From NCBI RefSeq assembly GCF_003122325.1, contig NZ_QFBC01000003.1, positions 310,001 to 374,000 on the forward strand: 64,000 nucleotides of DNA, read 5' to 3'. This DNA comes from Rhizobium album (GTDB taxonomy: Bacteria > Pseudomonadota > Alphaproteobacteria > Rhizobiales > Rhizobiaceae). Made by a program: the position numbers and the translations under genes. Below the pieces are notes generated by a model. That model did no database searches. It was not told where the DNA came from and saw only the letters and a program-made list of their open reading frames with translations. Positions 46,607-56,142 of the stretch are shown in pieces (the stretch's first letter is position 1; every line of letters starts with the position of its first letter).

Positions 46607-48040
46607 TCAGGCCGCACTCGCGCCGCTGCCCCAGGGGCCGTGATGCGAATCGGCGCCGTCGAGGCGGTCGAAGCCGTGTGCACCGAAGAAGTCGCGCTGT
46701 GCCTGAATGAGGTTCGCGGTACCGCGGCCACGGCGATAGGCGTCGAAATAGCCGAGCGCCGAAGCCAGTGCCGGAACCGGAAGGCCGCCGAGAGCGGCGT
46801 AGGAGACGACGCGACGCAGGGCGGCATCCGTATCCTTCACCATGCCGGCAAAGGCCGGCGTGACGATCAGGTTGGCAACATGCGGATCCTTGGTGAAGGC
46901 CGAGGTGATCTCGTCGAGGAACTGCGAGCGGATGATGCAGCCGGCCCGCCAGATCTTGGCGATGGTCGGCATCGGCAGGTTCCAGCCGAACTCTTTCGAC
47001 GCGGCCGCCATGACGGCAAAACCCTGCGCATAAGCACCGATCTTGGCGGCGAGCAGCGCGTTTTCGAGATCGGCGATGAAGGCCTTGCGGTCGGATACCG
47101 CCGCCGGCGTCACCGACGGCAGGCCGAGAATGCCTTCGGCGGCCTGGCGCTCACCGCGCTGCGACGAAAGGATACGGGCGGCAACGGCGGCTTCGATGGC
47201 CGTGGCCGCCACGCCCATGTTCTGCGCCTCGATGACCGACCATTTGCCGGTGCCTTTCTGACCCGCCTGGTCGAGGATCATGTCGACCATCGGACCGCCG
47301 GCGATCGGATCGGTGGCGCGCAGCACCTTCTCGGTGATCTCGATCAGGTAGGATTCGAGGCGGCCCTTGTTCCATTCGCCAAATACGTCGGCGATCTCGA
47401 CGGCGCTCATCTTCAGGCCGTCGCGCAGGATGCCGTAGATTTCGGCGATCATCTGCATGTCGGCATATTCGATGCCGTTGTGGATGGTCTTGACGAAATG
47501 GCCGGCGCCGTTCTCGCCCAGCCAATCGACGCAGGGCTCGTTATTGTATTTTGCCGCGATCGAGGTCAGCACCTTCTCGACACGCTTCCAGGACTCCTCC
47601 GTGCCGCCGACCATGATCGACGGGCCGTGACGGGCGCCCTCCTCGCCGCCGGACACACCCATGCCGATGAAGGTCAGGCCGCTGTCCTTGAGGTTGTCGA
47701 AGCGCCGCATCGTGTCGCGGAAATTGGCGTTGCCGGCATCGATCATGATGTCGCCCTTGGACAGATAGGGCTTCAGAAGCTCCATCTGCTGGTCGACGGC
47801 GTCGCCGGCCTTGATCATGATGATGATCGGCCGCGGCGGGCGGATGGCGGCGACGAATTCCTCGATCGTCTTGCACGGCACGATCTGGCCGCGCAAATCG
47901 CCGGCGGCGGCTACGAATTCATCCGTTTTGTCCGGAGTGCGGTTGAAAACGGCAATCTTATTGCCTTTTTCCGCAATGTTCAGTGCCAAGTTCGAGCCCA
48001 TCACACCGAGCCCGATCAGTCCGATTTCTGCCTGTTCCAC
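46607..48040 (-). CDS. gnd: 6-phosphogluconate dehydrogenase (decarboxylating, NADP)
   Basis: 477 aa, the standard length. NADP-binding GLGVMGSNLALNIAEKG, the NRTPDKT loop, catalytic Lys region in GENGAGHFVKTIHNGIEYAD, and IRGGIQC-like segment replaced by WRAGCIIRSQFLDEI. Catalyses 6-phosphogluconate to ribulose-5-phosphate plus CO2 in the pentose phosphate pathway. Unlike the zwf-edd type clusters, no glycolytic genes adjoin. Confidence 0.96.
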   Translation of the reverse strand: MEQAEIGLIGLGVMGSNLALNIAEKGNKIAVFNRTPDKTDEFVAAAGDLRGQIVPCKTIEEFVAAIRPPRPIIIMIKAGDAVDQQMELLKPYLSKGDIMIDAGNANFRDTMRRFDNLKDSGLTFIGMGVSGGEEGARHGPSIMVGGTEESWKRVEKVLTSIAAKYNNEPCVDWLGENGAGHFVKTIHNGIEYADMQMIAEIYGILRDGLKMSAVEIADVFGEWNKGRLESYLIEITEKVLRATDPIAGGPMVDMILDQAGQKGTGKWSVIEAQNMGVAATAIEAAVAARILSSQRGERQAAEGILGLPSVTPAAVSDRKAFIADLENALLAAKIGAYAQGFAVMAAASKEFGWNLPMPTIAKIWRAGCIIRSQFLDEITSAFTKDPHVANLIVTPAFAGMVKDTDAALRRVVSYAALGGLPVPALASALGYFDAYRRGRGTANLIQAQRDFFGAHGFDRLDGADSHHGPWGSGASAA

Positions 48041-48202
48041 GCAAAAGCCTCCAGTTGAATCCTTGGCATTTCATGCTGGCTGTTTTGGCACTCAAAACGG
48101 CAAACGGCAAGGCAGATTGGCTTCAAACGATTAAATTTCACATGTCGCACTCTGGCCAGTCCCGGCACCGGGCCCTAATCTATTCGCGACAGGAGAACGA
48201 TC

Positions 48203-48604
48203 ATGAACACAATGACGGCACGCGTGGTCCACACGACGATCGAGCGCCCTTGGCAGGATGTCTACGATTTCGCATCGCAGCCGCAGAACATGCCGCTCTG
48301 GGCCTCCGGCCTGGCGTCCGGATTGACGCAGCAGGGCGACGAATGGCTCGCCGATGGCGGGCCTGTCGGTACGGTCCGGGTGCGATTTGCGCCGCAGAAC
48401 GACTACGGCATCATCGACCATACCGTAACGATGGAAAGCGGCCTGCTGGTGCACAACGCCCTGCGCATAGTGCCGAACGGCGATGGCGCCGAGGTCATGT
48501 TCACGCTTCTCCGGCTTCCCGGCATGGACGACAGCGCTTTCGCAGCCGACGCAGCCCATGTCGCGAAAGATCTCGCCGCCCTGAAAGCGATCATGGAAGG
48601 CTGA
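48203..48604 (+). CDS. SRPBCC (START-like) family protein
   Basis: 133 aa with AGGAG upstream of the ATG. A single START-like/polyketide-cyclase fold: VHTTIERPWQDVYDFASQPQNMPLWASG at the start, ending with a long amphipathic helix (AADAAHVAKDLAALKAIMEG). Such domains bind hydrophobic ligands. No specific role can be given; convergent with the PAS-protein gene ten bases away. Confidence 0.85.
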   Translation: MNTMTARVVHTTIERPWQDVYDFASQPQNMPLWASGLASGLTQQGDEWLADGGPVGTVRVRFAPQNDYGIIDHTVTMESGLLVHNALRIVPNGDGAEVMFTLLRLPGMDDSAFAADAAHVAKDLAALKAIMEG

Positions 48605-48614
48605 ACGGTAGCCG

Positions 48615-49355
48615 TCAAACGGGCGCGCTGGCGGGCTGAACCGCATCCGACCATACCAGAACCGCACCGAACGCGGCATCCGAACGCGTCCGCAACGGCG
48701 CAAGGCGGAAGCGCATCGTCGTTTCCCGCTCCTCGACGATCCTGCAGGCCATCTGGAACTCCATCTTCGCCCCGGCGAAACATTGATCGAGGCTGCCGCG
48801 CAACCGCCTCTCGAAACAATCCGGACCGACGAAATCGACGACATGGCGGCCGACAAGTTCGATCGGATGCTTCTTCAGGTAGGCAGCACCAGCCGGATTG
48901 AAATACAGGAACCGATAATCCGTCGTGACCACGGCAATGCGATCCGGCAAGGCATCGAGGATGACCTCGTTGAGAAAACTGTCATTTTCCGGATGCGCGG
49001 TGTCGGTCGCCCGCTTCCAGCTCAGCTTGTTCAGCATCGCCGCATATTTTGCCGCGGCATTGCCGCCGAGATAGCGATCCAGCAGAACGGACAATGCCGC
49101 CGAATGCCGCATGACGCTGGAACGGTCGTCCGCATCCTCCCTGATGAGATTGCTGAGGAACTGCAACTGCATGTAGATGCCGACAATGCCCTCCGCCCTG
49201 TAGGCCAGCACCGATTCGATCAAAGGCCCCAGTTCCCGGTCGAGCACACGTACGAGATTGTCGTCACCGAAGCGGACTGCCTGCTGGAGTTGCATACATT
49301 TCAACGCGAAGGCCTCGAACAAAGACAGTAGCGTTTGTTCCGCATCCTTAGTCAT
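48615..49355 (-). CDS. Stand-alone PAS-domain protein, paralogue 1
   Basis: 246 aa. Residues ~1-110 are a helical region and residues ~125-235 a PAS domain (LPDRIAVVTTDYRFLYFNPAGAAYLKKHPIEL, ending FGAVLVWSD). No kinase, cyclase or HTH follows, so it must act by protein-protein contact. The whole layout is repeated in the gene at 49740-50468: MQLQFLSNLIREDADDRSSVMRHSAALSVLLDRYL here matches IQMQFLVAIELLKKEAEDRCCVLRHAENLQRVVERHL there. They are an ancient tandem duplication. Confidence 0.8.
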   Translation of the reverse strand: MTKDAEQTLLSLFEAFALKCMQLQQAVRFGDDNLVRVLDRELGPLIESVLAYRAEGIVGIYMQLQFLSNLIREDADDRSSVMRHSAALSVLLDRYLGGNAAAKYAAMLNKLSWKRATDTAHPENDSFLNEVILDALPDRIAVVTTDYRFLYFNPAGAAYLKKHPIELVGRHVVDFVGPDCFERRLRGSLDQCFAGAKMEFQMACRIVEERETTMRFRLAPLRTRSDAAFGAVLVWSDAVQPASAPV

Positions 49356-49611
49356 TCCAACGCGCTCTATGTTTCAATATCCATATATCCCTGCAACGCA
49401 TCACCACGCCCGCATAGACACGATCCGTTCCAAGTCCTTGTTTCTGCTGCCTGTTACGCTGCGAAAACACCACAGACATCAAGCGAACAGCATTCGCACA
49501 GTCTAAAATATTACTGTCATACAATAAAAATCGAATAACATGAATCTCCCTCACATTCAATCAGAATATGCATGACCGACCGAAATGTGAACGGCATCTA
49601 AGTCTTTGGAG
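49356..49611. other. Intergenic region between the two PAS genes
   Basis: AT-rich stretch upstream of the PAS gene at 48615-49355, presumably carrying its promoter. No gene is supported; short frames on both strands lack ribosome sites. Confidence 0.5.
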
Positions 49612-49642
49612 GAAAATAAAAAAAGCCGCACATACGTGCGGC
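49612..49642 (-). terminator. Intrinsic terminator of the second PAS gene
   Basis: GCCGCAC (49625-49631), four-base loop, GTGCGGC (49636-49642), followed on the minus strand by a long T-run (complement of the A-rich 49612-49624). About 100 bases after the stop of the PAS gene at 49740. Confidence 0.88.
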
Positions 49643-49739
49643 CCGGCATGGTGCTCGGCCTCTAAGGAAAGACCGAATGCACGCTAAGAGGGAAAGACCG
49701 AGCGCGGCCCAGAGGCTTCCGCCCCGTGACACGAAGACG

Positions 49740-50468
49740 TCAGGCCGCCGTCGGGCGCGGCTGCCGGCGATCGGCGATCTCCTCCATCATCAACAGGGCG
49801 CCGACCAGATCTGCATCCTGCGGGCCGCGATAGGGCGACATCCGGCAACGCATCACGCGCGTCCGTCCTTCGGATTGGTCCGCATAGGTGTACTCCACCG
49901 CATCGCCGGTGAAGGCGCGATCGAGTTTTTCTTTAAAACCCTGCACGAAACGGTGCAGACCGATGAATTCGCCGATATGGCGGCCGTTGATCTGTCCCTG
50001 CTGCACGTTCAAGGCGGCGGCATTCGCCTTGTTGCTGAACAAATAACGATAATCCGGGGAAATGATCGCGGCACGATCGGGAAGATTTTCGAGCATGGCG
50101 ATGTCGATGGAATCGTCGCTTGCCGAGATCTGAACGGTAAGGGCGAGCGAAGACAGCTGCGCCAGCCGTGGAAGCAGTTCGCTTCCGGCTCCCGGCAACA
50201 GATGGCGCTCGACGACGCGCTGCAGATTTTCCGCATGGCGCAGCACGCAGCAGCGATCCTCTGCTTCCTTTTTCAGCAATTCGATGGCGACCAGAAACTG
50301 CATCTGGATTTCCAGCGCATTCGTGGCAGTCTGTTCGAAAATACGCTGCAGAAGAGCCTCGACTTCACGGTCGAGCTTGAGCAGCGAACGCTCCTGACCG
50401 GTCTCAACCGCCAACTTCAGTTCCGCGTATTTTACCCAAAACAGATCGATGAGTTCCTTCAACGCCAT
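49740..50468 (-). CDS. Stand-alone PAS-domain protein, paralogue 2
   Basis: 242 aa from ATG 50468, with GGGAG just upstream; the open frame above to 50597 has no ribosome site. The N-terminal ~105 residues form the same helical module as paralogue 1, followed by a PAS domain (LPDRAAIISPDYRYLFSNKANAAALN, YADQSEGRTRVMRCRMSPYRG, LVGALLMMEEI). No output domain. The two genes are separated by their own terminator and promoter, so they are probably expressed independently. Confidence 0.8.
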   Translation of the reverse strand: MALKELIDLFWVKYAELKLAVETGQERSLLKLDREVEALLQRIFEQTATNALEIQMQFLVAIELLKKEAEDRCCVLRHAENLQRVVERHLLPGAGSELLPRLAQLSSLALTVQISASDDSIDIAMLENLPDRAAIISPDYRYLFSNKANAAALNVQQGQINGRHIGEFIGLHRFVQGFKEKLDRAFTGDAVEYTYADQSEGRTRVMRCRMSPYRGPQDADLVGALLMMEEIADRRQPRPTAA

Positions 50469-50740
50469 TCTCCCCTGGTTACCACAAGCCCGGATACACG
50501 CCGTATCTCTCCAGAAGTGTTTCTTCGGAAGCGTATCCGTTTCATGGCAGCAGTGCGGGCAATGTGCTCGGTATCGCCCACGCCGGACGCCGCGCATTAG
50601 GAGGCGCTAAAGCCAAGCTTACACACGCTGAACCATGATTCAACTAGAGGATATTAGGGACGGAAACTTGGCCGAAGCTTTAGTTCATAAATTCCCGACA
50701 TGCGATCAAGAAGCAACGATGCGTTTGAAATTATTCGCTT

Positions 50741-51673
50741 TTACAGCGTATTCTTGATGTTCCAGCGATCATGGTACCACAACCATTGCTGTGGATATTC
50801 CCGCACCCACGACTCGACCTTGTCGTTCAGCATTTGCGCAGTGGCATTGACGTCCAGCTTGCCGTTGTCATCGTAAGGCAGCACGAACCGTGGCTCCAGT
50901 TCCAGCCGGTAGCGATTGCCCGGCAGGCGCACGCAGCGGGCCGGATAGACCTCGCAGCCGAACTGCCGCACGAGCTTGGCCAGCAGCGGATTGGTCTGCG
51001 CCGGCCGGCCGAAGAATGTGGTGGCAACGCCCCTGGTGAACTTCTGGTCGACGAGGACGCCGACGCTGCCGCCCGCCTCCAGCGTCCGTGCCAGCGTGAA
51101 CGACGATCCGGCATGCGAGGGAACGAGACGGCCCATGCGCGCCGCACGAAACTGGAAGACCTTCTCGGCGATGTAAGGATTGTTCGGCGGGCGGAAAAGC
51201 ACCGTCGACTTGACGCCGAAGGCGGCGCCCGCCACCGGCAGCAGTTCGAAATTGGCCGTGTGCGCGGTAAAGACGATGAACGGTCGCGGATTGTCGCGTA
51301 GGTCGAGGAACAGCGGGATACCGGACACCTCCACCCGCCCCGGCTTTTCATTGTCCGGATGGAAATCGAAAAGCTCGTCGAGGAAGATGTATTCCGCCGC
51401 CAGGCGCCCCATGTTGCCCCAGCTGGCGAGCGCGATCTCGGCGATCTCCGCCTCGCCCTTTTCGGGAAAGGCGTTGCGCAGGTTGGTCAGCATCAGCTTG
51501 TGGCGCCGCTTCACCCGCGGACCGACGAACCGCATCAGCCGGTCGGCGAAATTCATCGCCGCATCTGCCGGCAGAAGTTTGAGGATGTTCAGGAAGGCAA
51601 AGGCGAGCTGCGCCATCAGCCATTGCCGAAAGTGCCGGACCTTCAGGACGATGCGCGTGACGAACAGCTCCAA
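50741..51673 (-). CDS. lpxXL: Very-long-chain (VLCFA) lipid A acyltransferase
   Basis: 310 aa. HtrB/LpxL-type acyltransferase with the H-x4-E active site (His138, Glu143 in TAHTANFELLP) and an N-terminal membrane helix. In rhizobia this enzyme moves 27-hydroxyoctacosanoic acid from AcpXL to lipid A. Assignment rests on the family plus its place at the 3' end of the acpXL cluster; the gene starts four bases after the stop of adh. Other lauroyltransferases of the family would look similar. Confidence 0.88.
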   Translation of the reverse strand: MELFVTRIVLKVRHFRQWLMAQLAFAFLNILKLLPADAAMNFADRLMRFVGPRVKRRHKLMLTNLRNAFPEKGEAEIAEIALASWGNMGRLAAEYIFLDELFDFHPDNEKPGRVEVSGIPLFLDLRDNPRPFIVFTAHTANFELLPVAGAAFGVKSTVLFRPPNNPYIAEKVFQFRAARMGRLVPSHAGSSFTLARTLEAGGSVGVLVDQKFTRGVATTFFGRPAQTNPLLAKLVRQFGCEVYPARCVRLPGNRYRLELEPRFVLPYDDNGKLDVNATAQMLNDKVESWVREYPQQWLWYHDRWNIKNTL

Positions 51674-51677
51674 GGGC

Positions 51678-52706
51678 TCAATCCATCCTCAAGACGATCT
51701 TGCCGAACACCTGCCGGCCTTCCATGCGCTCCAGGGCGCGGTCGATATCCTCGAACCGCACCTCGGTGTCGATCACCGGATGCACCAGCCCACGCGCCAT
51801 CTTCTGCATGGCATCCGCCATGTTTTCCATGCGGCAGCCGAAGGAGCCGAAGAGCTTCAACTGCTGCTGGAACAGCATCATCAGGTTCATGCTGGTGGAA
51901 ACGCCCGAGGTAGACCCACAGGTGACCAACCGCCCGCCGCGCTTGAGGCAAAGCATCGATCCGGCCCAGGTATCGGCGCCGACATGTTCGAAGACGACAT
52001 CGACACCCTTCTTTTTCGTCAGCTTGCGCACCACGCCTTCGAAGCGGTCGGTGCGGTAGTTGATGACGTGATCGGCGCCGAGCGCCTTCGCCTTCTCGAT
52101 CTTGTCGTCGGAGCCGACGGTGGTGATCACCGTGCAGCCCATCTTGTGGGCCAGCTGGATCGCCGCCGTGCCGATGCCCGAGCCGCCGGCATGCACGAGG
52201 ATAGTCTCGCCGGGTTCCAGCCTGGCATTGTCGAACAGCATGTGCTCGACGGTGCCGAAGGTGACGGGAGCAAGGGCTGCGCCGATGGCATCGACACCGG
52301 GCGGTGCCGGTACCAGCAGGCGGGCGGGCAGATTGACTTTTTCCTGCGCAAAACCGTCGAGGTGGAAACCGTGGACGCCGCCGACATGCTCGCAGAGATT
52401 GTCGCGCCCCTCGCGGCAGGGGCGACACAGGCCGCAGGTGCGGGCACCGTAGATCGACACCAGCTGCCCCGGCAGGACGTTGCCGACGCCCGCACCGATC
52501 GTCTCCACCACGCCGGCCGCTTCCGCGCCGATCACCAGCGGCATCTTGCGCTTGGCAAAGGCCATGCCGCGCCAGCCCCAGACATCGATGTGGTTTAGTG
52601 CCACGGCCTTGACCCGCAACGTCACCTCGCCCGGTCCGGGTGCATCCGGCTCCGGCAGGTCGGTTATTTCGAGTTTCCGGTCGTCGATCAGTTGCAGGGC
52701 ACGCAT
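51678..52706 (-). CDS. Zinc-type alcohol dehydrogenase-like protein of the VLCFA cluster
   Basis: 342 aa MDR-superfamily oxidoreductase. Structural zinc cysteines in RTCGLCRPCREGRDNLC and NADP site VHAGGSGIGTAAIQLAHKMG. The catalytic-zinc region resembles quinone reductase or enoyl reductase types as much as true alcohol dehydrogenases. The corresponding gene in rhizobial acpXL clusters is called adh2XL; a reductase step in very-long-chain acyl elongation is a reasonable guess, not a demonstrated role. Confidence 0.87.
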   Translation of the reverse strand: MRALQLIDDRKLEITDLPEPDAPGPGEVTLRVKAVALNHIDVWGWRGMAFAKRKMPLVIGAEAAGVVETIGAGVGNVLPGQLVSIYGARTCGLCRPCREGRDNLCEHVGGVHGFHLDGFAQEKVNLPARLLVPAPPGVDAIGAALAPVTFGTVEHMLFDNARLEPGETILVHAGGSGIGTAAIQLAHKMGCTVITTVGSDDKIEKAKALGADHVINYRTDRFEGVVRKLTKKKGVDVVFEHVGADTWAGSMLCLKRGGRLVTCGSTSGVSTSMNLMMLFQQQLKLFGSFGCRMENMADAMQKMARGLVHPVIDTEVRFEDIDRALERMEGRQVFGKIVLRMD

Positions 52707-52854
52707 ATCTTGTTTCCTTCCGGGGCGGACGAGCTATGCGCCCGTCGTCATGCTCGGGCCTGTCGCGAGCATCTGCCAACCTTGATTATTGTCCCGACGT
52801 TTGCAGATCCCCGGCCAGAGGCCGAGGATGACGTCCCTATCGATGGCGGAGGCC

Positions 52855-54141
52855 TTAGACTGGTTCAAGCGCCATGACAAGGCTGGCATTCTGGCCGCCG
52901 AAGCCGAAGGAGTTCGACAGCACGGCGCCGACCTGCGCATCGCGCTTCCTGTTCGGCACGACGTCGAGCACGATCGCCGGATCGGGATTGTTGTAGTTGA
53001 TCGTCGGCGGCAGCGTGCCGGTCAGCATCGTCTGCAGCGAGAAGACCGCTTCGACGGCACCGGCGGCAGTCAGCGTGTGGCCGATCATCGACTTGTTGGA
53101 CGACACCGGAATGGTCGCCAGCCGCGAGCCGAAAACGGCCGACATGGCGCCATATTCCATCTTGTCGTTTTCCGGCGTCGAGGTGCCGTGGGCATTGATA
53201 TAGCCGATCCCCTCTTCGCCGAGACCGGCGTCGGCAAGCGCGGCGCGGATCGTGGCGATGGCCGGCGCACCGTCCGGCGAGGAGCGCGTGCGGTGGAAAT
53301 GATCCGCCTTCTCGCCGCAGCCCTTCATGATGCCGAGCACGCGGGCGCCGCGGGCGGTGGCGGATTCCAGCGATTCCAGCACCAGCGTCGCCGCACCTTC
53401 GGCGATGACGAAACCGTCCCGCTCCTTGCTGAAGGGCTTCGACGCCTTTTCCGGCGGATCGTTCTGGGTCGAGAGGGCCGAGAGCAACGAAAAACGGATC
53501 AGCGATTCGGCGCTGACCGAGCCATCTGTGGCAACCGTCAGCGCCTTGTCGGTGCGGCCCTGCCGGATCGCCTCGACACCGAGCTGGATCGCCGTGGCAC
53601 CGGAAGCGCAGGCGGTCGACAAGGTCACGGGAAGGCCGCGTGTGCCGAAGCGGTCGGCAAGGCGCTCGGAGATCGAGCCGAACTGGGCGGCCTCGAAGAA
53701 GGCCGGATCGGGCTTCTCGCGCATGGCGGCGAGGAAGCGGTCGTAGGCATCACCTTCATGGGAAGACGGCGGCGCGCGGTCGGCAAGTGCGAAACGGTCC
53801 GACCATTCCGGCTCGACCGGCGGCGCGGCGAGGAACAGCGGTCCTTCGAAATCGCCGGACAGTCCGGCCTGCGCCAGCGCCTCGATGGTGGTTTCGCGCG
53901 CAAAGGCAAAAGAACGCTCCACCGCGTTCGCCGCCGGCAGAGAGATGAAATCCACCGTGCCGCTGATGCGCGTCGAAAGCCCTTCCGTTGGGAAGCGCTT
54001 GATCGTGTGAATGCCGGAAACGCCCGATGTCAGGGCATTCCAGTTATCGGTAAGTCCCTGCCCCAGCGACGTGATGACACCCATGCCGGTCACGGCGATG
54101 ATCGGGCGACCGAGATGATCGGTAAAACGAGATGCCGTCAT
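52855..54141 (-). CDS. fabF1XL: Beta-ketoacyl-ACP synthase, FabF-like (VLCFA cluster)
   Basis: 428 aa thiolase-fold condensing enzyme with the full catalytic set: Cys178 (STACASG), His318 (NAHGTST), Lys350 and His355 (SNKSMIGHT). Elongates the acyl chain on AcpXL with malonyl units. It follows the FabF2-like gene by 12 bases and precedes adh by 148. Together they extend a C18-type primer to C28. Confidence 0.93.
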   Translation of the reverse strand: MTASRFTDHLGRPIIAVTGMGVITSLGQGLTDNWNALTSGVSGIHTIKRFPTEGLSTRISGTVDFISLPAANAVERSFAFARETTIEALAQAGLSGDFEGPLFLAAPPVEPEWSDRFALADRAPPSSHEGDAYDRFLAAMREKPDPAFFEAAQFGSISERLADRFGTRGLPVTLSTACASGATAIQLGVEAIRQGRTDKALTVATDGSVSAESLIRFSLLSALSTQNDPPEKASKPFSKERDGFVIAEGAATLVLESLESATARGARVLGIMKGCGEKADHFHRTRSSPDGAPAIATIRAALADAGLGEEGIGYINAHGTSTPENDKMEYGAMSAVFGSRLATIPVSSNKSMIGHTLTAAGAVEAVFSLQTMLTGTLPPTINYNNPDPAIVLDVVPNRKRDAQVGAVLSNSFGFGGQNASLVMALEPV

Positions 54142-54153
54142 GATCTACACCTC

Positions 54154-55359
54154 TCAATTGTTGGCCGAAAGCAGCGCCATGCCTTCGCCGCGCGTATAGC
54201 CGACGGTGGTCACGAGCGCATGCGCGACGGGTTTTTCCGTCGGCTTTTCATTGCCGGCATCAAAAACCGGCACCTTCGCCCCGGCGTCGATGGCAAGCGC
54301 GGCAAGCGCCAGGCCGAGCGGGAACTGCGCTTCGACGGCATGGCCCGTAGCCCCGCCGTAACCGCGCAGGGTCGCGCCGGGGAAACGTGCCTCCAGCGTC
54401 GCCTTCTCGCGAGAAGAAATATCCGGCAGGCCGCTGGCGCCAGACAGGACCAGCAGATCACCGGCCGGAACCTCAGAGGCCATGCCGGCCAGGCGCGTCA
54501 ACCGGCTTTCCAGCCGGCCATCGGCACGATTGCCGCGGTCGCCTTCGATCGCGTCAATCGTCGCATAAATATGCGCGCCGCGTGATTCCGCGTGCTCGCG
54601 GGATTCCAGCACCAGGAAGGTGCCGACGGAGCCCAGAACCATGCCGCCGCCATTGTCCGGCGACCGTGACCACAGCGGCTGCCAATCGCCGGTCGCATGG
54701 GCACGAATGCCCTCGACCAGCAGGATGATGTCGGCGCGTTCGGCAATAAAAGCGGCACCGACCAGCGTGTGGGTGGATTGCCCGGCCTTGGTGCGGGCGA
54801 AAGCGGTCTCGATGGCGGAAATGCCGGCGGCCTCTTCGCCCATGAAGGTCCGCGACGAGCCCGTCACCTTGTGAACGATGGAAATGTTGCCGGCCATCAG
54901 GTTGGAAAGCTGCGCCAGGAACAGCGTCGGACGCAACTCGGTGCGCAGCTTCTCGTTGACCAGCCGCTCACGGTCGTTGCGTTTCAGTCCTTCGTCGATG
55001 ATCAGCGAATCGACGGCGATATCGCGTTCGCCGCCGCCAGCTGCAACGATCATGTCCATGGTGCTGCAGGCTTCGGCATTGTCCTTGAAGCCGGCGTCGT
55101 CGAGCGCTAGTCCGGCCGTAAACACACCGAGGCGCTGCCAGTTTTCCATCTGGCGCTGGTCGCCACGCTTGGCGATCTGCTGCGACCAGTCGATGTCCGG
55201 CAGCGGGTGAACCGGGTAAGGCGCGAATTCCTCCGCATCGACCCTCGGCTCCGGCGCCTGCCCGCCCGTCAGCAGCGCCACGTGGGCACCCTTGCCGACG
55301 CCCAGAGACGTGACGATGCCGATGCCGGTGATCACCACATCGTTTTGAGACTTAACCAT
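54154..55359 (-). CDS. fabF2XL: FabF-like protein lacking the active-site cysteine (VLCFA cluster)
   Basis: 401 aa, same fold as its neighbour (VVITGIGIVTSLG at the start). The elbow that should read TACASG reads FMGEEAAG, with Glu176 in the position of the catalytic cysteine; the second site histidine (NAHG) is replaced by LSGASG, while GATGHAVEA keeps the last. It cannot condense by the normal mechanism and resembles chain-length-factor subunits of type II polyketide synthases. A heterodimer with FabF1-like is the natural idea. Confidence 0.9.
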   Translation of the reverse strand: MVKSQNDVVITGIGIVTSLGVGKGAHVALLTGGQAPEPRVDAEEFAPYPVHPLPDIDWSQQIAKRGDQRQMENWQRLGVFTAGLALDDAGFKDNAEACSTMDMIVAAGGGERDIAVDSLIIDEGLKRNDRERLVNEKLRTELRPTLFLAQLSNLMAGNISIVHKVTGSSRTFMGEEAAGISAIETAFARTKAGQSTHTLVGAAFIAERADIILLVEGIRAHATGDWQPLWSRSPDNGGGMVLGSVGTFLVLESREHAESRGAHIYATIDAIEGDRGNRADGRLESRLTRLAGMASEVPAGDLLVLSGASGLPDISSREKATLEARFPGATLRGYGGATGHAVEAQFPLGLALAALAIDAGAKVPVFDAGNEKPTEKPVAHALVTTVGYTRGEGMALLSANN

Positions 55360-55371
55360 GGCATGTTCCTC

Positions 55372-55848
55372 TCAGCCTGCCGATGCAGACAGGGCATCCA
55401 ACAATCCGACTTCGACCGCCCGCTGCCGCACCACGTCGGCCAGCGGCACCGCGCCGAACGGCATTGTGCGCAGCTTCAGCTGCGCATCGCAGATCTTCTT
55501 GCCGGCGCTGGCGATCTTGGCCTTGGTCACGGCAAATCCGGAGCCGTCGTGCTCAAGGAAAACCTCGATGTCCAGCACGGCCTCGGGTTCGACGAAACTG
55601 CGCATCTTGGCGCCGTCCACCGACATCAAAAAGGGCATTGCGGCAAATTTCGTGGCGGCAAGAACGAGGAAACCGGATGCCTGCGCCATGGTTTCGATCA
55701 ACAGCACGCCCGGCACCAGCGGCATGCCGGGAAAATGGCCTTCGAAGACCGGGCTCTTGGCCGGGACGACGGAACGGGCCTTCAAGGTCCCGCTGCCGAG
55801 GTCGACGGCTTCCACCCGGTCGATCATCTGGAAGTATTCCAGCAACAT
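55372..55848 (-). CDS. fabZXL: 3-hydroxyacyl-ACP dehydratase (VLCFA cluster)
   Basis: 158 aa hotdog enzyme with FEGHFPGMPLVPGVLLIE and catalytic His38 and Glu52. Dehydrates the 3-hydroxyacyl intermediate during very-long-chain elongation on AcpXL. The N-terminus is short compared with housekeeping FabZ, as expected for this cluster. Twelve to sixteen bases separate it from its neighbours. Confidence 0.92.
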   Translation of the reverse strand: MLLEYFQMIDRVEAVDLGSGTLKARSVVPAKSPVFEGHFPGMPLVPGVLLIETMAQASGFLVLAATKFAAMPFLMSVDGAKMRSFVEPEAVLDIEVFLEHDGSGFAVTKAKIASAGKKICDAQLKLRTMPFGAVPLADVVRQRAVEVGLLDALSASAG

Positions 55849-55863
55849 GACGGCTGTTCCCGC

Positions 55864-56142
55864 TCAGCCCTTGGCGGCCCTCAACTCGTCGATCTTCGCA
55901 CAGAGATTCTTCAGCACGAAATACTCTTCGGTCGAGACCTTGCCTTCGTTGACCTCCTGGGTCCACTGTTCCAGCGGGATCTTGATGCCGAATTCCTTGT
56001 CGATCGCGAAGACGATGTCGAGAAAGTCCAGGCTGTCGATGCCCAGATCGTCGATCGTATGGCTTTCCGGCGTAATGGTTTCACGATCGATTTCACTCGT
56101 TTCCGCAATGATGTCGGCAACCTTGTCGAATGTAGCAGTCAC
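55864..56142 (-). CDS. acpXL: Specialised acyl carrier protein for very-long-chain lipid A acid
   Basis: 92 aa, GTG start with AGG upstream. Phosphopantetheine site DSLDFLD with Ser37. AcpXL carries the 27-hydroxyoctacosanoate chain in rhizobia and is longer and less acidic at its end than AcpP. First gene of the operon acpXL-fabZXL-fabF2XL-fabF1XL-adh-lpxXL, all on the minus strand; its promoter lies within 56143-56247. Confidence 0.95.
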
